Of a stretch of 64,000 nucleotides of DNA, positions 1 through 12,757 are shown in pieces (position 1 is the first letter of the stretch; each line of letters begins with the position of its first letter). The position numbers and the translations under genes are program-made. Under the pieces are notes generated by a model that was not told the DNA's origin, ran no database searches, and saw only the letters and a program-made list of their open reading frames with translations. Origin of the DNA: Aldrovandia affinis (taxonomy: Eukaryota; Chordata; Actinopteri; Notacanthiformes; Halosauridae); assembly GCA_029706075.1 (NCBI GenBank), contig JAINUG010000149.1, forward strand, positions 1,120,001-1,184,000, written 5' to 3'.

Positions 1-2862
1 TGCACTCTCCTCCTACGTTCTCTTTGTCCCTGTGCGTGCAAATTTCACTCTTTTATGAAACAGTCTATAAAAACAGGAAAAGAGAGAAGGCTTCTGAAAC
101 TCATACCCCCGCCCCCCATCCAACCCCCGTCCAACCCCACTCTCCTCCACCACCCAGCAGATACCCCACTTTCTTCTCCCACAGAGTAGGAAGAGCACAG
201 CAGAAAGGGAAATTGCTGTCATCCTGGATTCAGTCAACGTGTCCTTAACGTTGACTCTTAATTCAAGTTCAAGCGTGCTTCTTTTTTTTTGACACAGTTG
301 GGCGAGTGTTGTTTGTATTTAAAAGGTAACGTTTGCATTTAGCCGTAAATCAGAGTTAAAGGACAAATGTTCATTGAATCCAGGCCATAGCAGGCCGGGA
401 GCAGATTAAGAAACTACACATTCGGCTGTTTGGGTTTAATCTATAATCTGAGCATTTACTATCCTTCTCACAGTAGGTTCCACTGGGTGCATACGGCCTC
501 TGAAATATTTCACCAGATATTGCCCTGGGCTTCCTTCACGCTGGGGATATTTAAACGAGTGCAGTACCACCGGTGTCCATTGGGGTGCCACGGCTCATAC
601 TGGCAGATAGGCCCAGTCCTCCCCTTTCCAACGAGCCTCCTCCAGGGCCGTTTGAGTGTCCCCCCCAGTTCACAAAAGCGTTGCCTTTATCTTGACAGTT
701 ACCTGTATACAGCACATGCTTGAGACTGCAGGTAAGGTCACCAATGGAAACCTGCTGTCATCCAATAAGGTTTCTCCACTCTTCCACCATAGCACCATGT
801 CCTCACTGCTGCTGTTTAATTGTGACAACTCAACACTCAACACCCCCAGAAAGCAAGAATCATTTTAGGCCGGACTGTCTCTCGTTCCTGAGTCAATGAG
901 CCTACGGGGTCACAGGTGAGGCCTGTTCACCTGCCTTTATTGGAAAGTGAGGGATGGGAATTCAATAGGACTGCAATATGAAATCACTGTCAGACCGTTG
1001 TCAAAAAGAATACATTGAAAGGGGGGAGGGGGAGAAAATTCAATAGAGCAGATTGACAAAATAATAGAGTGACAATAGTGTCAGATTGACAAACCCCAAT
1101 AGGGTGACCACAGGAGTTCAGAGGTCAGAGGTCACAGAAGAGTGAGACATGGGACAGGGGAATAGATTGAAACACAAAGTGATCAAACCCTCTCCATGAT
1201 CCAGGATCCACCACCAAACCACCATCAAACAGTCAAAAGAGCACAAGGATAAAAGAGCATACAAGGAAGATATTATATACGGGGGGGGGTGGGGGGGGGA
1301 TATCATAGCACAACTCATTTTAAATAACCTTTATAAAATAAACCACAGGTTCACTCAAATATAATAATAGAGAGATTCAGCAATTAAAAATAAATCTGTA
1401 ATAAAGTGGTATATGCAGTGGCTCCCTCTTGGGAGTAATGAAGTTTAACATTGTTCAAGTTAGCCAGTAAATGTTAGTTATCTGCTGTAACAGGACAAAA
1501 ATGCATTCAAAATACTTGAAACGTCTGTGAAACAGCTGCGTCCTTCAGTCAGATAAAACAAATAGCTAAGGCAAGACCAGTGGCTAAAACTATTCAGAGC
1601 GAGCATGTTTAAACGTATAATGATTCTATGCTTCTAAGCCAGGGCTCATCGAGAGGAAGTTGATGGCACTTGCAAACAGGAAATGACACAGGTGTGTTCG
1701 GTACCTCAGCCAGGCCAGGTCAACAGAGCTGCATTGATCACTTCAAAGCACCGAAACGCTTTTGTCTTTCTAAACACAGAAGTTTGGTCTCCCTCCTGTT
1801 CTCAGAACACCGTCTCTGCAGCACTTTAGATATCCGTACGCAGAGCAGCGTGGTGAGTGGGAAGGCCCGTTGAAGGGCTTAAAACCTGCTGAAGTACACT
1901 CCACTAAAAAGACCCTCCTCTGCTTTGCTTTAAAAAAAAGAATTAAGAGAGCTAATGGGCCACTTTTGAGCTGCTAATTGGCAGTTGGTGTGCGCTCAGT
2001 CCTTTGAGCTGGGGTTGGTAGGGAAGGAATAAAACATTATAGCTCGCTTTGAAGCCCTCCCATGTTAAATTGCAGCATCAGAAACTCTTGTTCGGACAGA
2101 TGGTAATAAAAATTTTAAAAAGGAAAAAAAGGAAAGGAAATGGGGATTAAATTCCTTTCTCAGGAATTGTGGGGGTAATGCATATGGGGCTCCATCATTG
2201 ATAAGCACAACATAGAATATCAACATAGAATGCAGGATGTCCATAACAGGAACCCAGCTCCCTAGCATCGCGTGGGCCTTCGCGTCTTTGTTAGCCATTC
2301 TGTGCGACTGATATCCTGAAAATTAAGAAATTGCCTCCTTTCAACTATCGGTCCTTTACTCCACACACTCCCCCCCCCCTTGATTCCCTCCCTAACCTAC
2401 ATCCATCTCCACCCCCACACCTAGCCGCCCCCCCAATGACATGCCTTCCAGATTAAATCCTTTTCCGCCAGAATTCCCTTTAAAGGGAATGCTTCCAAAT
2501 CCCCTCACTTCCTGTTAGTTCATAATTCTGCATCGAGAACGATTTACTGGATTGAACTAGCGTGAATGTGCCGATTCCATGAATGTCTGATTTTGGGGGA
2601 CTTTTGTGCCCTGGCTTCCATATTCTTTGCAAAAATGTCACAGCATTTTTTGTTCAGCAAATCGACACGGTGTGAAACCCTGAGGAGGCACCAGAAACTA
2701 TAATGTGAACGGGCAACACATTAACCGCATCGCAATCAGATTTCTTCTTCTCTTTTTTTTATCAGACCCAAATTGAAGCAAATGGATGAAGCCGTGTTCA
2801 TTTATAAATTGCCTTTTGGATTTCTTTCCCACCGCAAAAGGAAATTCATTATTCCTTGTAAC
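1..2862. other. Unassigned non-coding DNA
   Basis: No reading frame here resembles a known protein and no terminal repeats were found. The stretch holds short homopolymers (a G-run near 1280-1300, a C-run near 2371-2380) and ordinary mixed-composition DNA. The open frames are short, lack splice context and overlap on both strands. Confidence 0.6.
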
Positions 2863-2867
2863 GCTAA

Positions 2868-3933
2868 TGTGATGACAGGGCAAGGACCCAGACGCAGACC
2901 AGGATCTTAACGGAATCTTTAATTCAAGCAAGGTTCAAAAGCCGATAGTCAGAGTTAGCAAAGACACAAAATCGAAATCCAAAAGAGTAGTCAAAAACAG
3001 TCCAAACCAAATAATCAGAAAATGGTAAACAAACAAAATCGGAAGGCAAGCTCGTAGTCAAACAGAAGGGAATCAAGAACCAAATAATCAGAAAAGGCAA
3101 ACAAACAAAATAATCAGGCAAAGTGAATAAAACAGAAGGGGTGTGACAAAGAATGCAACAAACTCTGGCTTACAACAAATCGGGAAAGTAAATGAGGATC
3201 AACGTTCTGACAAAGACTGAAAGCAAACAAATGAACTTAAATACAAACAGTAAAGTGACACACAAGGAATCAGGTGTGACTGGGAGGGGAAAAGGGCAAG
3301 AACACAGGTTAGAATGATTAAGGATCACTAATACAATAACGAGGGGAAACGAAAGACACACGGACTGGGAAGCACATAGACACACTAAAAATACACGACC
3401 TGGAAGAGCAGGCAGACATGTGCACAATTCGAAGGAGGAACACATATAAAGAAAATGCGTGCAGATAAAGCGATAAACTGTTGTATATTGTTGTTTAGCA
3501 TACTTGTTAATTTTATAATGTTTTGGGATATGTTTTGACATAAATAAAATGTATTATTATTATTATTATTAAAGAGAGAAGCATACAGGGATAGGACAAC
3601 GAGAGAGAGAATGATAGCGATAGGTAGAAGCGTGAGATAATTAGTAATTAGTAATGTTAGTAACTTAATCTAAATCCCTAATGTTAGTAGATTAGTAGGT
3701 TAGTACTATATACATCTAACTAATATATACAGAGTGTTTAGAAAGAAAGAAGGAAGTAAACGAGATAGAAAAACAGAAAACCCGTAAAGTCGAAATCTCC
3801 CGAATAGTGCAATAACAAAGACGAGGAGTGGAACTCGAACAACAAGGAACACAGACAGACGGGGAACAGAACGTGAATGATGAGTGATGAGAAAAATAAT
3901 AAAATACAAAAACAAACGTCTCAAAACATAGCA
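2868..3933 (-). mobile_element. LTR copy 1 of a ~960-bp LTR family, interrupted
   Basis: This segment aligns over almost its whole length with the solo LTR at 15563-16523. Shared blocks include 'GACCCAGACGCAGACCA', 'AGGAATCAGGTGTGACTGGG', 'ACTGGGAAGCACATAGACAC' and 'GACATGTGCACA'. Read on the minus strand it starts near 3933 and ends in ...TCACA at 2868, with the 'GGGTCC' block typical of fish LTR ends. It is about 100 bp longer than its sister because of the nested insertion at 3475-3574. No matching 5-bp direct repeat is visible (GCTAA on the left, ACTAG on the right), so the right end may be truncated or decayed. It is non-coding. Coordinates of the right end are approximate. Confidence 0.7.
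3475..3574 (+). mobile_element. Nested retroposon 3' tail inside LTR copy 1
   Basis: About 100 bp absent from the homologous position of the sister LTR (after 'GCGATA' in both copies). It ends in 'AAATAAAATG' followed by (TATT/ATT)n, which is the usual 3' end of a non-LTR retroposon. The source family is not recognised. Confidence 0.55.
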
Positions 3934-4110
3934 ACTAGGGACTCCAGATGAAAACTAGCCTCTTGGGCGGGTGTATTAAAGGCATTCCCTGACAAATAAA
4001 CTAATTAAAAAAATGTTAAAGGCATTCTGGTGCCGCATCTGCGATGAGTGACCGGGCTGAAGACAAGACGGCAAACGGCAAAACCGGTGCTCTTTCTGTG
4101 ACAGCTATCG

Positions 4111-4423
4111 AGCAACACCTGTGGTGGACACTAATGAAGCACATTTACTTTACTTTGACTTATTACTGTACTTTAAAGTAAATTAAAAGTATCTGTGCTT
4201 AAAAGTATTAAGTAAATTAAAAGTATCTGTGCTTATTTAAGTATTTCAATTTTATTTTTATTTTTACTTTCACTCCCCTACATTTCAAAGGCAAATGGGG
4301 TTAAATGTAGGACTTTTTACATTTACTATAATATTTATAGTAAATGTAGTAATATTTTATCAGGGTATCTGTACTTTTACTCAAGTAAAGGGTTTGTGTA
4401 CTTCGTCCACCACTCAGCAATAC
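4111..4423. mobile_element. hAT-type MITE with target duplication
   Basis: The 297-bp body at 4119-4415 begins CTGTGGTGGAC and ends GTCCACCACTC, an imperfect inverted repeat. It is flanked by AGCAACAC (4111-4118) and AGCAATAC (4416-4423), an 8-bp direct repeat with one mismatch, the size expected for hAT elements. The interior is AT-rich, has inverted 'ACTTTTACTCAAGTAAAG'-like blocks and no coding capacity. It matches the look of the common fish repeat that starts 'AGTGGTGGACGAAGTACACA'. Confidence 0.8.
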
Positions 4424-6065
4424 AACATATTTGTGCAGTCTACCTTTAAAATAGTATGATCTATAATCCAGACTCCCAAAAACATACAGAATATATCAGA
4501 AAAGACATACATTTTAAGCTAAACATTTTGTGGAAATTTCATCCAATACTTGTCCTCAACAAGGCATTTTTAATGGGGGGGGGGATACATATCTTGTCTG
4601 ATTCTGATTTGTTTTACATCCATCATGTGCACATAATTTCTTCACAATGTCATGTGATAAGTACAAGAATCAAAAATGAATTTAAATGAATTGCTTTAAA
4701 TTAATGTACCCCATCAGATTTGTTACAGATGGTCCGTTTTCGCATTCCATCGAACCACGTGGAGAAGTTAATATCTCCAGTTTAATAAAGGCCAAGGTTC
4801 TTCCCTCTGCTTGTATTCTGGTCTCAGATCGTGCCTCAGAAAATGGCCGAAAAGCTCATAAAAAATTGCAGGATGATGGGAGCACCGTGTGCCTCTGACA
4901 AGCCTATTTCAAAAACCTATTTGCTTTTTATGAGAATTTGCAATTTACTGGAGCACTGCCCCGACCCCCCAATAACACAGACCCCTGTACCTCTGGAGCT
5001 TCTTCTCTTTGAGAGTGCTTTATTCCAACTGGGTTCTGTCCGTCACCCTCTCACCGTCAACCTGACTGTAAATACCTCTACGCATGTTATAGAAGAGAAG
5101 AAAAAAAACCCTCTGCAAATACGCTTTTGTTTTTCCAATAAATATTAATGGCAGAAAAAAAGAATTCCAAAAAAGAAAAACGACTGACAGAAATAATAGA
5201 GATTAGTGAGGTAGCAATGCCGATGGCAAATCTTTGTCAAGTTCACCGTTTCTGTTGTTTGTTTTTCTCTCCAGGGCACTGATGTCAGGTTGTGGTTAGG
5301 GCCACTGTTCCCATAGCAGCTTTTGCGTGCCCACAGGGCTCACCAGGATTATCACCAAGACTGCTCTATTTAAAGCCACACAGTAACACTTGAGAAAATA
5401 AATGTCCACTTATAAATGCTTTATGAATCATGGATACATGTGTAATAAACAATTAAAATGTGGTACAATGTTGACATCTGCAAATTTGTCTCAAAATGTG
5501 TTTAGAAGGCCAGGATTCCCCACAAGGTTAGAATATGCACTCTAACTCTTATATTGTGTATATTCCTATCTCAGCAGTGCACATTACATCTTTTTCCCAA
5601 CCTGAAAACCTTGGCCTCCTCCTTAACGACACATATATTAACATTTATTAGTGCTGAATTAAACATCAATAATGTATTTGTTAATGACTGTGTAATGGAG
5701 TTACTGCTTTATTAAACATTTATAGGCATAATGTGTCATAATGTGTGACCTGAATTGAATACAAGGCGTGAAAAACAACGCCCCTTACATTTGGCAAGAA
5801 ATTTGCAGTTTGACACGTTCCGAATTGAAATCATCAGTCGAGGAAGGGTCCCAAAACAGCACACTGATCACAAGTTCATAAGAGAGCCAGAAAGTGAGAT
5901 GGTATCAGCAGTCTCCAAACAGAGGGATTTGGCTTAGAAAAAGTTTGCATTTCTCTTTTGTTTTAGTTTTTTTGCACTCAAAGGATTGCAGGATCATAGT
6001 TAGTATCCTATTACTGCCTACAATGTTACAATATGTGGCAATTTTAGCTTTTTTTAGTGAAAATT
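4424..6065. other. Unassigned non-coding DNA
   Basis: Mixed AT-rich sequence between the MITE and the minisatellite. I see no coding signature, RNA gene or terminal repeat in it. Confidence 0.55.
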
Positions 6066-7223
6066 ATCACAGTGGTATCGGTAGTGGTCACAGTGGTGTC
6101 AGTAGTGGTCATGGTTGTGTGGTCACAGTGGTGTCAGTAGTGGCCACAGTGGTGTCATTAGTGCTCACAGTGGTGTCGTTAGTGGTTACAGTGGTGTCAT
6201 TAGTGGTCACAGTGGTGTCGGTAGAGGTCACAGTGGTGTCGTTAGTGGTTACAGTGGTGTCAGTAGTGGTCACAGTGGTGTTGTTAGTGGTCACAGTGGT
6301 GTCAGTAGTGGTCACAGTGGTGTCAGTAGTGGTCACAGTGGTGTCAGTAGTGGTCACAGTGGTGTCAGGTCACAGTGGTGTCGTTAGTGGTCACAGTGGT
6401 GTCATTAGTGGTCACAGTGGTGTCAGTAGTGGTCATGGTGGTGTCAGTAGTGGTCACAGTGGTATTGGTAGAGGTCACAGTGGTGTCGTAGTGGTCACAG
6501 TGGTGTCATTAGTGGTCACAGTGGTGTCAGTAGTGGTCATGGTTGTGTGGTCACAGTGGTGTCAGTAGTGGTCACAGTGGTGTCATTAGTCGTCACAGTG
6601 GTGTCAGTAGTGGTCACAGTGGTGTCATTAGTGGTCACAGTGGTGTCAGTAGTGGTCACAGTGGTGTGTAGTGGTCACAGTGGTGTAGTGGTAGTGGTCA
6701 CAGTGGTGTCAGTAGTGGTCACAGTGGTGTCAGTAGTGGTCACAGTGGTGTCATTAGTGGTCACAGTGGTGTCAGTAGTGGTCACAGTGGTGTCAGTAGT
6801 GGTCACAGTGGTGTCAGTAGTGGTCACAGTGGTAGTGGTCACAGTGGTGTCATTAGTGGTCACAGTGGTGTCAGTAGTGGTCACAGTGGTGTCAGTAGTG
6901 GTCACGGTTGTGTGGTCACAGTGGTGTCATTAGTGGTCACAGTGGTGTCAGTAGTGGTCACAGTGGTGTAGTGGTCATTAGTGGTCACAGTGGTGTCGTT
7001 AGTGGTCACAGTGGTGTCACAGTGGTCACAGTGGTGTCATTAGTGGTCACAGTGGTGTCAGTAGTGGTCACGGTTGAGTGGTCACAGTGGTGTCATTAGT
7101 GGTCACAGTGGTGTCAGTTAGTGGTCACAGTGGTGTCATTAGTGGTCACAGTGGTGTTGGTAGTGGTCACAGTGGTGTCATTAGTGGTCACAGTGGTGTC
7201 AGTAGTGGTCACAGTGGTGTCAG
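6066..7223 (+). repeat. 21-bp minisatellite, about 55 units
   Basis: A near-perfect tandem array. Each unit runs from GTCACAGTGGTGTC to AGTAGTG (or ATTAGTG, GTTAGTG). Because 21 is a multiple of 3, several frames stay open: a V-V-T-V-V-S-V type frame and a G-H-S-G-V-S-S type frame on the plus strand, and a T-T-D-T-T-V-T type frame on the minus strand. Four units are shortened to about 14 bp and read GTCATGGTTGTGTG or a close variant (6108-6121, 6536-6549, 6901-6914, about 7067-7080). These and a few other indels shift the frame. The array begins and ends abruptly in unique sequence. No signal peptide, start context or splice site supports translation. It is a variable-number tandem repeat rather than a gene. 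Confidence 0.95.
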
Positions 7224-7676
7224 CAGCGGGGCCTAGACTAGCTTTTACAATAAACAAAGGACCCAGAGACAAGTATAGACTATGTATCGCGAACAACCAC
7301 GTTGAATGGATACTTTCATTTCAAAAAGTGAATAATAATAAATAATATCTGTCAAGCTTACAAATACATTTTCATCCCTGAATGGAAAAAAACAACAACA
7401 CCAAATCAACAAAAATAGAAAGAAAAAAAAGGCAATTCTTACCCAGAGATTCTAGTTATCGCATAATACAGTATTATCTTTGCTCAATATATCGTTCGCT
7501 GGATTTGCACCCCACTGTGAACAGTGCAGAACAATGGACTGAAATGCGGCACGCTTCTAGGCTCACACTAAACTCCTATTTCTATGCATTCGCTGCATTG
7601 ACCCATCCGCTAAGTCTCCTGGCATGAGAGAGGCTTGGGCTGGAGGAATCAAAGCCGGCAGCTAGCGGGGGCTAGC
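7224..7676. other. Unassigned non-coding DNA
   Basis: Unique sequence between the minisatellite and the CA array. No feature is recognised. Confidence 0.5.

Positions 7677-7771
<95 letters not shown>
7677..7771 (+). repeat. (CA)n microsatellite
   Basis: About 47 uninterrupted CA dinucleotides. Confidence 0.98.
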
Positions 7772-7773
<2 letters not shown>

Positions 7774-8016
7774 AGGCAGCTCAGTTCAAGCTAGCAGCAC
7801 AGCAGACAGGATTAGGGTGTAAGTCTTCAAAGAGCCCCTCTCCTCCGACATTGCTGAGTACAGTCTCGCTCTTAATTCCATTTTTATTTCTATTCTTACA
7901 ACACTACTACCCCCACCCCCACCCCCACTCTCAAATGCTGTCAGCTATGAGCATGAGACTGAAAACTTCATCTCTAATGCTGTGGCCCCTGGACTGCAAT
8001 TCTGTGACAGTACATG

Positions 8017-8061
8017 AACACACACACACACTCACACACTTGCACACACATGCACACACAT

Positions 8062-8099
<38 letters not shown>

Positions 8100-8124
8100 A
8101 CAAATATATATATATATATATATA
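8017..8124 (+). repeat. Compound (CA)n-(TA)n microsatellite
   Basis: CA repeats with interspersed TG/CT variants run into a pure TA tract at 8104-8124. Confidence 0.95.
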
Positions 8125-8303
8125 GTATGCACACAGAGAGAAAAGAGACAGTAGGGGGTTAAAACCTGGTGATAAGAATTGTGGGTCTTTAAGGCTTAGT
8201 TTTTGCTCCAGGCAAGGCTAAAGGATCTTCACATACAGTCTATTGAACTGTTTGTTTCATGCTGCAATCAAGATTATTTTTTGTAGTCCCTGACACTCTC
8301 CTG

Positions 8304-8304
8304 T

Positions 8305-8348
<44 letters not shown>

Positions 8349-8370
8349 ACACACACAAACACACACACAG
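8304..8370 (+). repeat. Compound (TC)n-(CA)n microsatellite
   Basis: A short TC run followed by CA repeats with TA and AA interruptions. Confidence 0.95.
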
Positions 8371-10380
8371 ACAGTTTTAATGGGACTAATGATGTAGAGC
8401 AGGGTCACCTCGCACCATTCTTCAAAACATACACTCGTGCTGCACATTCTCTCACTCACACTGTCACTCTCTCTTTCTCTCTCTCCCATTTTATAAAACT
8501 GCCATCAACTACTCTGAGAGAACATTGTATTTCGAGAATCTGCCATCTCTGACCTGCTCCCCTCCCTACATCATCACATGAAATATCATTGAGGTTAATG
8601 ACAGTAAGCCTTATTGGTTAATCATCTGTTTTTAAGTTTTCACAGCAATTATTTACAGCCAGGCAGCTCTGAGGCGTGGATGATGATGTTTGAAATTGCA
8701 CGTGGCCTAAAACTGTGACTTTACCTCCAGCGCACTTTCACCTGGTCTGTTTGAAAATGCATCGCTGCGTCCGTGTGTGCAGTTGCATAAAACTGTATGG
8801 TCTCACCTCATTACCTACTAAACATATTCGTGAATAAAGAGACCGACGCCAAAAGAATGGGGAAAGTAAGGACGTAAGGGGGATTCCATAAAAGTTGTTC
8901 TTGTGGGTTGTCAAGGTGAGACAAAACCTAATTTAAAACACAGTGATAAGCAATTAGTATCAATCACAGCCAGAAAACCTGTGAGAGTCAGTGGCCAACC
9001 TTCTGAAAGGAAGACAACCCCCCTCCTCCCGCCGGCCATGCATGACATCAGAAACCCCAAGATCAACCCACAAACAGAATCCGTGAACAAGCTGGCGTGA
9101 AGAAGTCACATTTCACACTCATGAATTCAGAACAGGGGATCCGAACGTGGAACAGGAGAGGTGCCAGAACGCAAACGCCAAAACCTAGCCGCTTGCACAC
9201 GCTCCTCGGGTGTCCTCGGTCGAGGCACCACCAAACGGTTAATTCGTCGGCTTTGTGCTCGCCGTCCGATAATCCTGACAAAGGGAGGCAGTGGAGTGAG
9301 CAGAGGAACGTTATGTAATCAATATCGCCGGTCATTCAGAACAGAACGGGGCGCCAAGCTGTCGAGTGAAGTGCTGTTTACACAAAAAATACATTTTCCC
9401 CCCGTCAAAATACACTTTTCACAGAAGAAAGGGGGAGGGCGGGAGTGTTTTATATATATATATATAAAAAAAGCCGTTCTGCTATCTAGCGATTGCACGG
9501 TATAATCCAAGAAAGCCGAAGTTGATTGAAGGCCTGTGGAAAAGGCGTGGGGGCCTGTGACCCACGTCAAGATCAAGCAAGGTCACGGCAAAGTTGCTTA
9601 TCTCTGTAAATGAAAGCTGTCCGCTCGAACAATGGACGGGTGATTTCAATTAAACGGACTTTCTCGGTGTACAAGGCTCAGATATCCACCCAGGAAGCAA
9701 TACTACAGCCTTATCTCCTCTAAATTATTCCCTGCAGAAGCTAAAAAACGAATAATATTGTCTTTGGGCATAACTAATTATACTATAAGGCCTTTCTTGG
9801 TGAAAACAAGACTTGTTTCACAGTGATTTTCTACATCCTTGCTGTCTAAATGTTTGCTCAGAATAAGAAAATATTCACATGGGTGTCTTCTAAAGTACAT
9901 TCATATTTTTGAGAGGCTTGGACCTCAAAATATGATGTCAAACCATATAGAAATCCACACGGTCATATTGTCTCAACTCCCTCAATGAGACTTTCTCTTG
10001 TTTTAAATCAAAAATAATTACTCATCTATTCATTTAAATTAATGCGCCATTCACGCAGCATGCCCGTATCCGTTCGGGATTGATTGCCCTTTCGTTTTCG
10101 TTCGGGGAAACTTTCCTTCAACGCGAATCTATTCCAGTTCGGCCGTTTCAAATAATGATCTTTCTTCAAATAACTCATTTCTTCTTGCTCCCGGTGCTCT
10201 CGGCCGCCAGGACAAAGTGACAATAGAGCCACTGACCGAATGAACCAGGAAACAGCCCTACTTTGTCCAGGTTTCACGAAGCAGGACTCCTGGACTGTAC
10301 ATCTTAGTCATTGCGAGTGAAAGTGATGCACGGTCCTTTGGCCCAGGAAGCAGAGGCACTTAAACTAATTACATCTCAGA
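8371..10380. other. Unassigned non-coding DNA
   Basis: Mostly unique sequence with no convincing exon, RNA gene or transposon end. A very short TA run is present near 9451-9466. Confidence 0.5.
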
Positions 10381-10475
10381 GAGCGAAGGAAGAGGGGGAG
10401 AGAGAGAAAAGAAGAAATAAAGTGATAGGTATAAAAATGCAGAGAGAGAGAGAGAGAGTGAAAGAGAGAGAGAAA
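10381..10475 (+). repeat. GA-rich low-complexity tract
   Basis: Imperfect GA/GGA repeats with a purer (GA)n core near 10440-10475. Confidence 0.85.
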
Positions 10476-10963
10476 GTGATTTAACAAGACACACATTACG
10501 GTCTGTATGAGCTGTACAATGAGTATTGTATATTGTATATTATGTATTGTATATTATATATAATACATTGTATGTTATAATGAGTATAGTATATACACCC
10601 TCGTATTTCAATGTGCATCACGTAGAAAATAATAAACATAAACCAAAATAATATAGGCTGCCTAGATCACAAGATCTTGCAAGATCATCATCTCTTGAAA
10701 TAAACTCATACCTCAGTCTCAGGCACACATTTTCTCATAGACACAATTCATTGTCATTGTGTACAGTACAGACCCCTTGCCTGTGTCATCTCCTGCGCTA
10801 GTGTGCACGCGTGTCTTTATATCTTCTTGTCGAGGAGCAGAGGTCTGTTGAGGCTCTGCCAACGGCTGAGTGTTTGACCTTTATTCAAAAAGCAGACACT
10901 GTCAGTCAGTCCATCATCTAGTGAGAGTGTGACCTTCAGACTGCGCGGGTTTGCTCTACGTAC

Positions 10964-11217
10964 ACACGCGTGCACATCCACATATGACGCACGCGTGCAT
11001 GCACGCACGCACACACATACACACACAAGCACACGCACGCACACAGTCACACACAGACACACATACACACATGCACGCACGCACACACACATGCACACAC
11101 AGACACACGCATGCATACACACACACACACGTGCTTAAAAATATGCGCACACACAAATACACACCCATTATGCGCACATACACTCACACACACACACACA
11201 CATACACACACTGTCAC
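10964..11217 (+). repeat. Degenerate CA/CACG microsatellite field
   Basis: About 250 bp of CA repeats interrupted by CACGCACG, CATGCACG and CAGACA variants. The variation suggests an older array than the pure CA tract at 7677. Confidence 0.92.
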
Positions 11218-12705
11218 ACAGACTTAAAGCAGCTAATCTGGCAGTAGGCATAAACACCATTGTTCAAAGGGACTTGCTGTGAACACGCACTTGTGTTTAT
11301 TTCAGGCACCATATAGCAAGTAAAGATGGGGGAACATTTGTAACAAAATAAGTAAATAACAAACCAAGCAACAGAACCACACATGGTGGTGACATAGCAG
11401 AGCACGATCCTTTTTTATTAGGGTAGGGTGTGCCTGTGTCTGTCTTACAATTTTATACCATGGTCGCCAAACACTATTTTTCGCCAAGGACATTTTTGTT
11501 ATTTATTAAAACTGTGAGACACAGTTAAACATAAACAACATGGGCCTGAACTTTTTTAAATGCTTAATTTATGCTTGATTTAGACTTTGTATCCACCCAA
11601 TGACAACGGCAATACAGGTCATAGTCTTCACACAGATTGTACAATTGATCCGTTTAAACAAGTACTTCGTAACAGTTTTTTAGGTGATACAAAAACCAAC
11701 ACCAAGCTGAGCGGCTGCCTATAACAACGGAAATTGAGAAGTACTCTGCTCTATTTTTGGAGAGGCCTGCAATTTGCAATCTGTGATCTTTTTATCCTTC
11801 CACAGGTGAGAAAAATGAGGTTTACGGTCCCTTTACCAAGACCAATTGAGGCCAAATGTCACCTATTTATGCTGTCATAATTACGTGACAATCCTATAAT
11901 AACTATTTTCGTTGTTGCCGATGCTTCATCATATACAGTACATACAACATGTGTTTATTAAATGCGAAGCTCTGATGCTGTTGCTCCTTACGAGACTAAT
12001 ATTATTTTTACTGTACTGTATCAAAAAGCACAGTGACTAGATATCTTATAAATGTGACTTACCCAATATGACAACCATGAATGAAAATATCTCGATACAA
12101 ATCAATTTCATAAGCCAAATAGCCATAGTTATTTTATTTCATACACTTTTTTTTTTTTTACGCAGTCAAAATTATTAACAGCCTACATTCTGTATACTCT
12201 AGGCTATGTCCTTTTCTCATAATCCTCTTAACGAGTGGGCAAAGACCTTGAGCTGAGGGTAAAAAAGGACAGGATTCTATGTTTACACTGGCACATTGTC
12301 AGAGATAATGATGAGGGCTAAGACTGAGAGAGGGGCTTTCTTTGTCCAGATCTTAAAGGCTATGTGTACGCGCTCAAAACCGTCTGAAGGACTGTTAACC
12401 GCATTACGGCCTCGCTAACCCACAGACACAAACCGATCGTTGGGTTTTAATCGCGACTGGGTGCGATTAAAAGCGAATATCACCGTTTCCTCACCTTCAA
12501 GAGTTTTCATCGGAAATTCATCCGCCATGTTTATGCAACAGCTCAAAATTAAAAGCATATCCCTGTTTAAAATTAGCCTCATTTGATTCTCTCTTCCCAC
12601 CCCCAAGTTTCAAAGCGTCGCCTCAAGTAAATTGATGTGATACAGTTTATTGGAGGGGAACGTCAGCGATTTTTTTTCTTTAATCACATTTGCTTAAAAC
12701 CTAAT

Positions 12706-12708
<3 letters not shown>
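11218..12708. other. Unassigned non-coding DNA
   Basis: AT-rich sequence with no recognised coding or mobile feature. Confidence 0.5.

Positions 12709-12755
<47 letters not shown>
12709..12755 (+). repeat. (TG)n microsatellite followed by a G-run
   Basis: About 23 TG units, then TAGTAGGC and a run of nine or more G at about 12763-12772. Confidence 0.97.

Positions 12756-12757
<2 letters not shown>

Noticed and set aside
6066-7223. CRISPR-like periodicity
   Set aside because: Units are contiguous 21-mers with no unique spacers, and the genome is eukaryotic.
5894-7345. Long valine-rich, glycine/serine-rich and threonine-rich open frames over the 21-bp repeat
   Set aside because: The period is a multiple of 3, so frames stay open by construction. 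Short variant units and other indels shift the frame and no start or splice context exists.
7635-8162. 175-codon frame rich in threonine-histidine
   Set aside because: It is a translation of CA microsatellites joined by unique DNA.
10817-11247. Cysteine/valine-rich and histidine/threonine-rich frames resembling small cysteine-rich proteins
   Set aside because: They translate CA/CACG repeats; cysteines come from TGT/TGC codons of the repeat with no conserved spacing.
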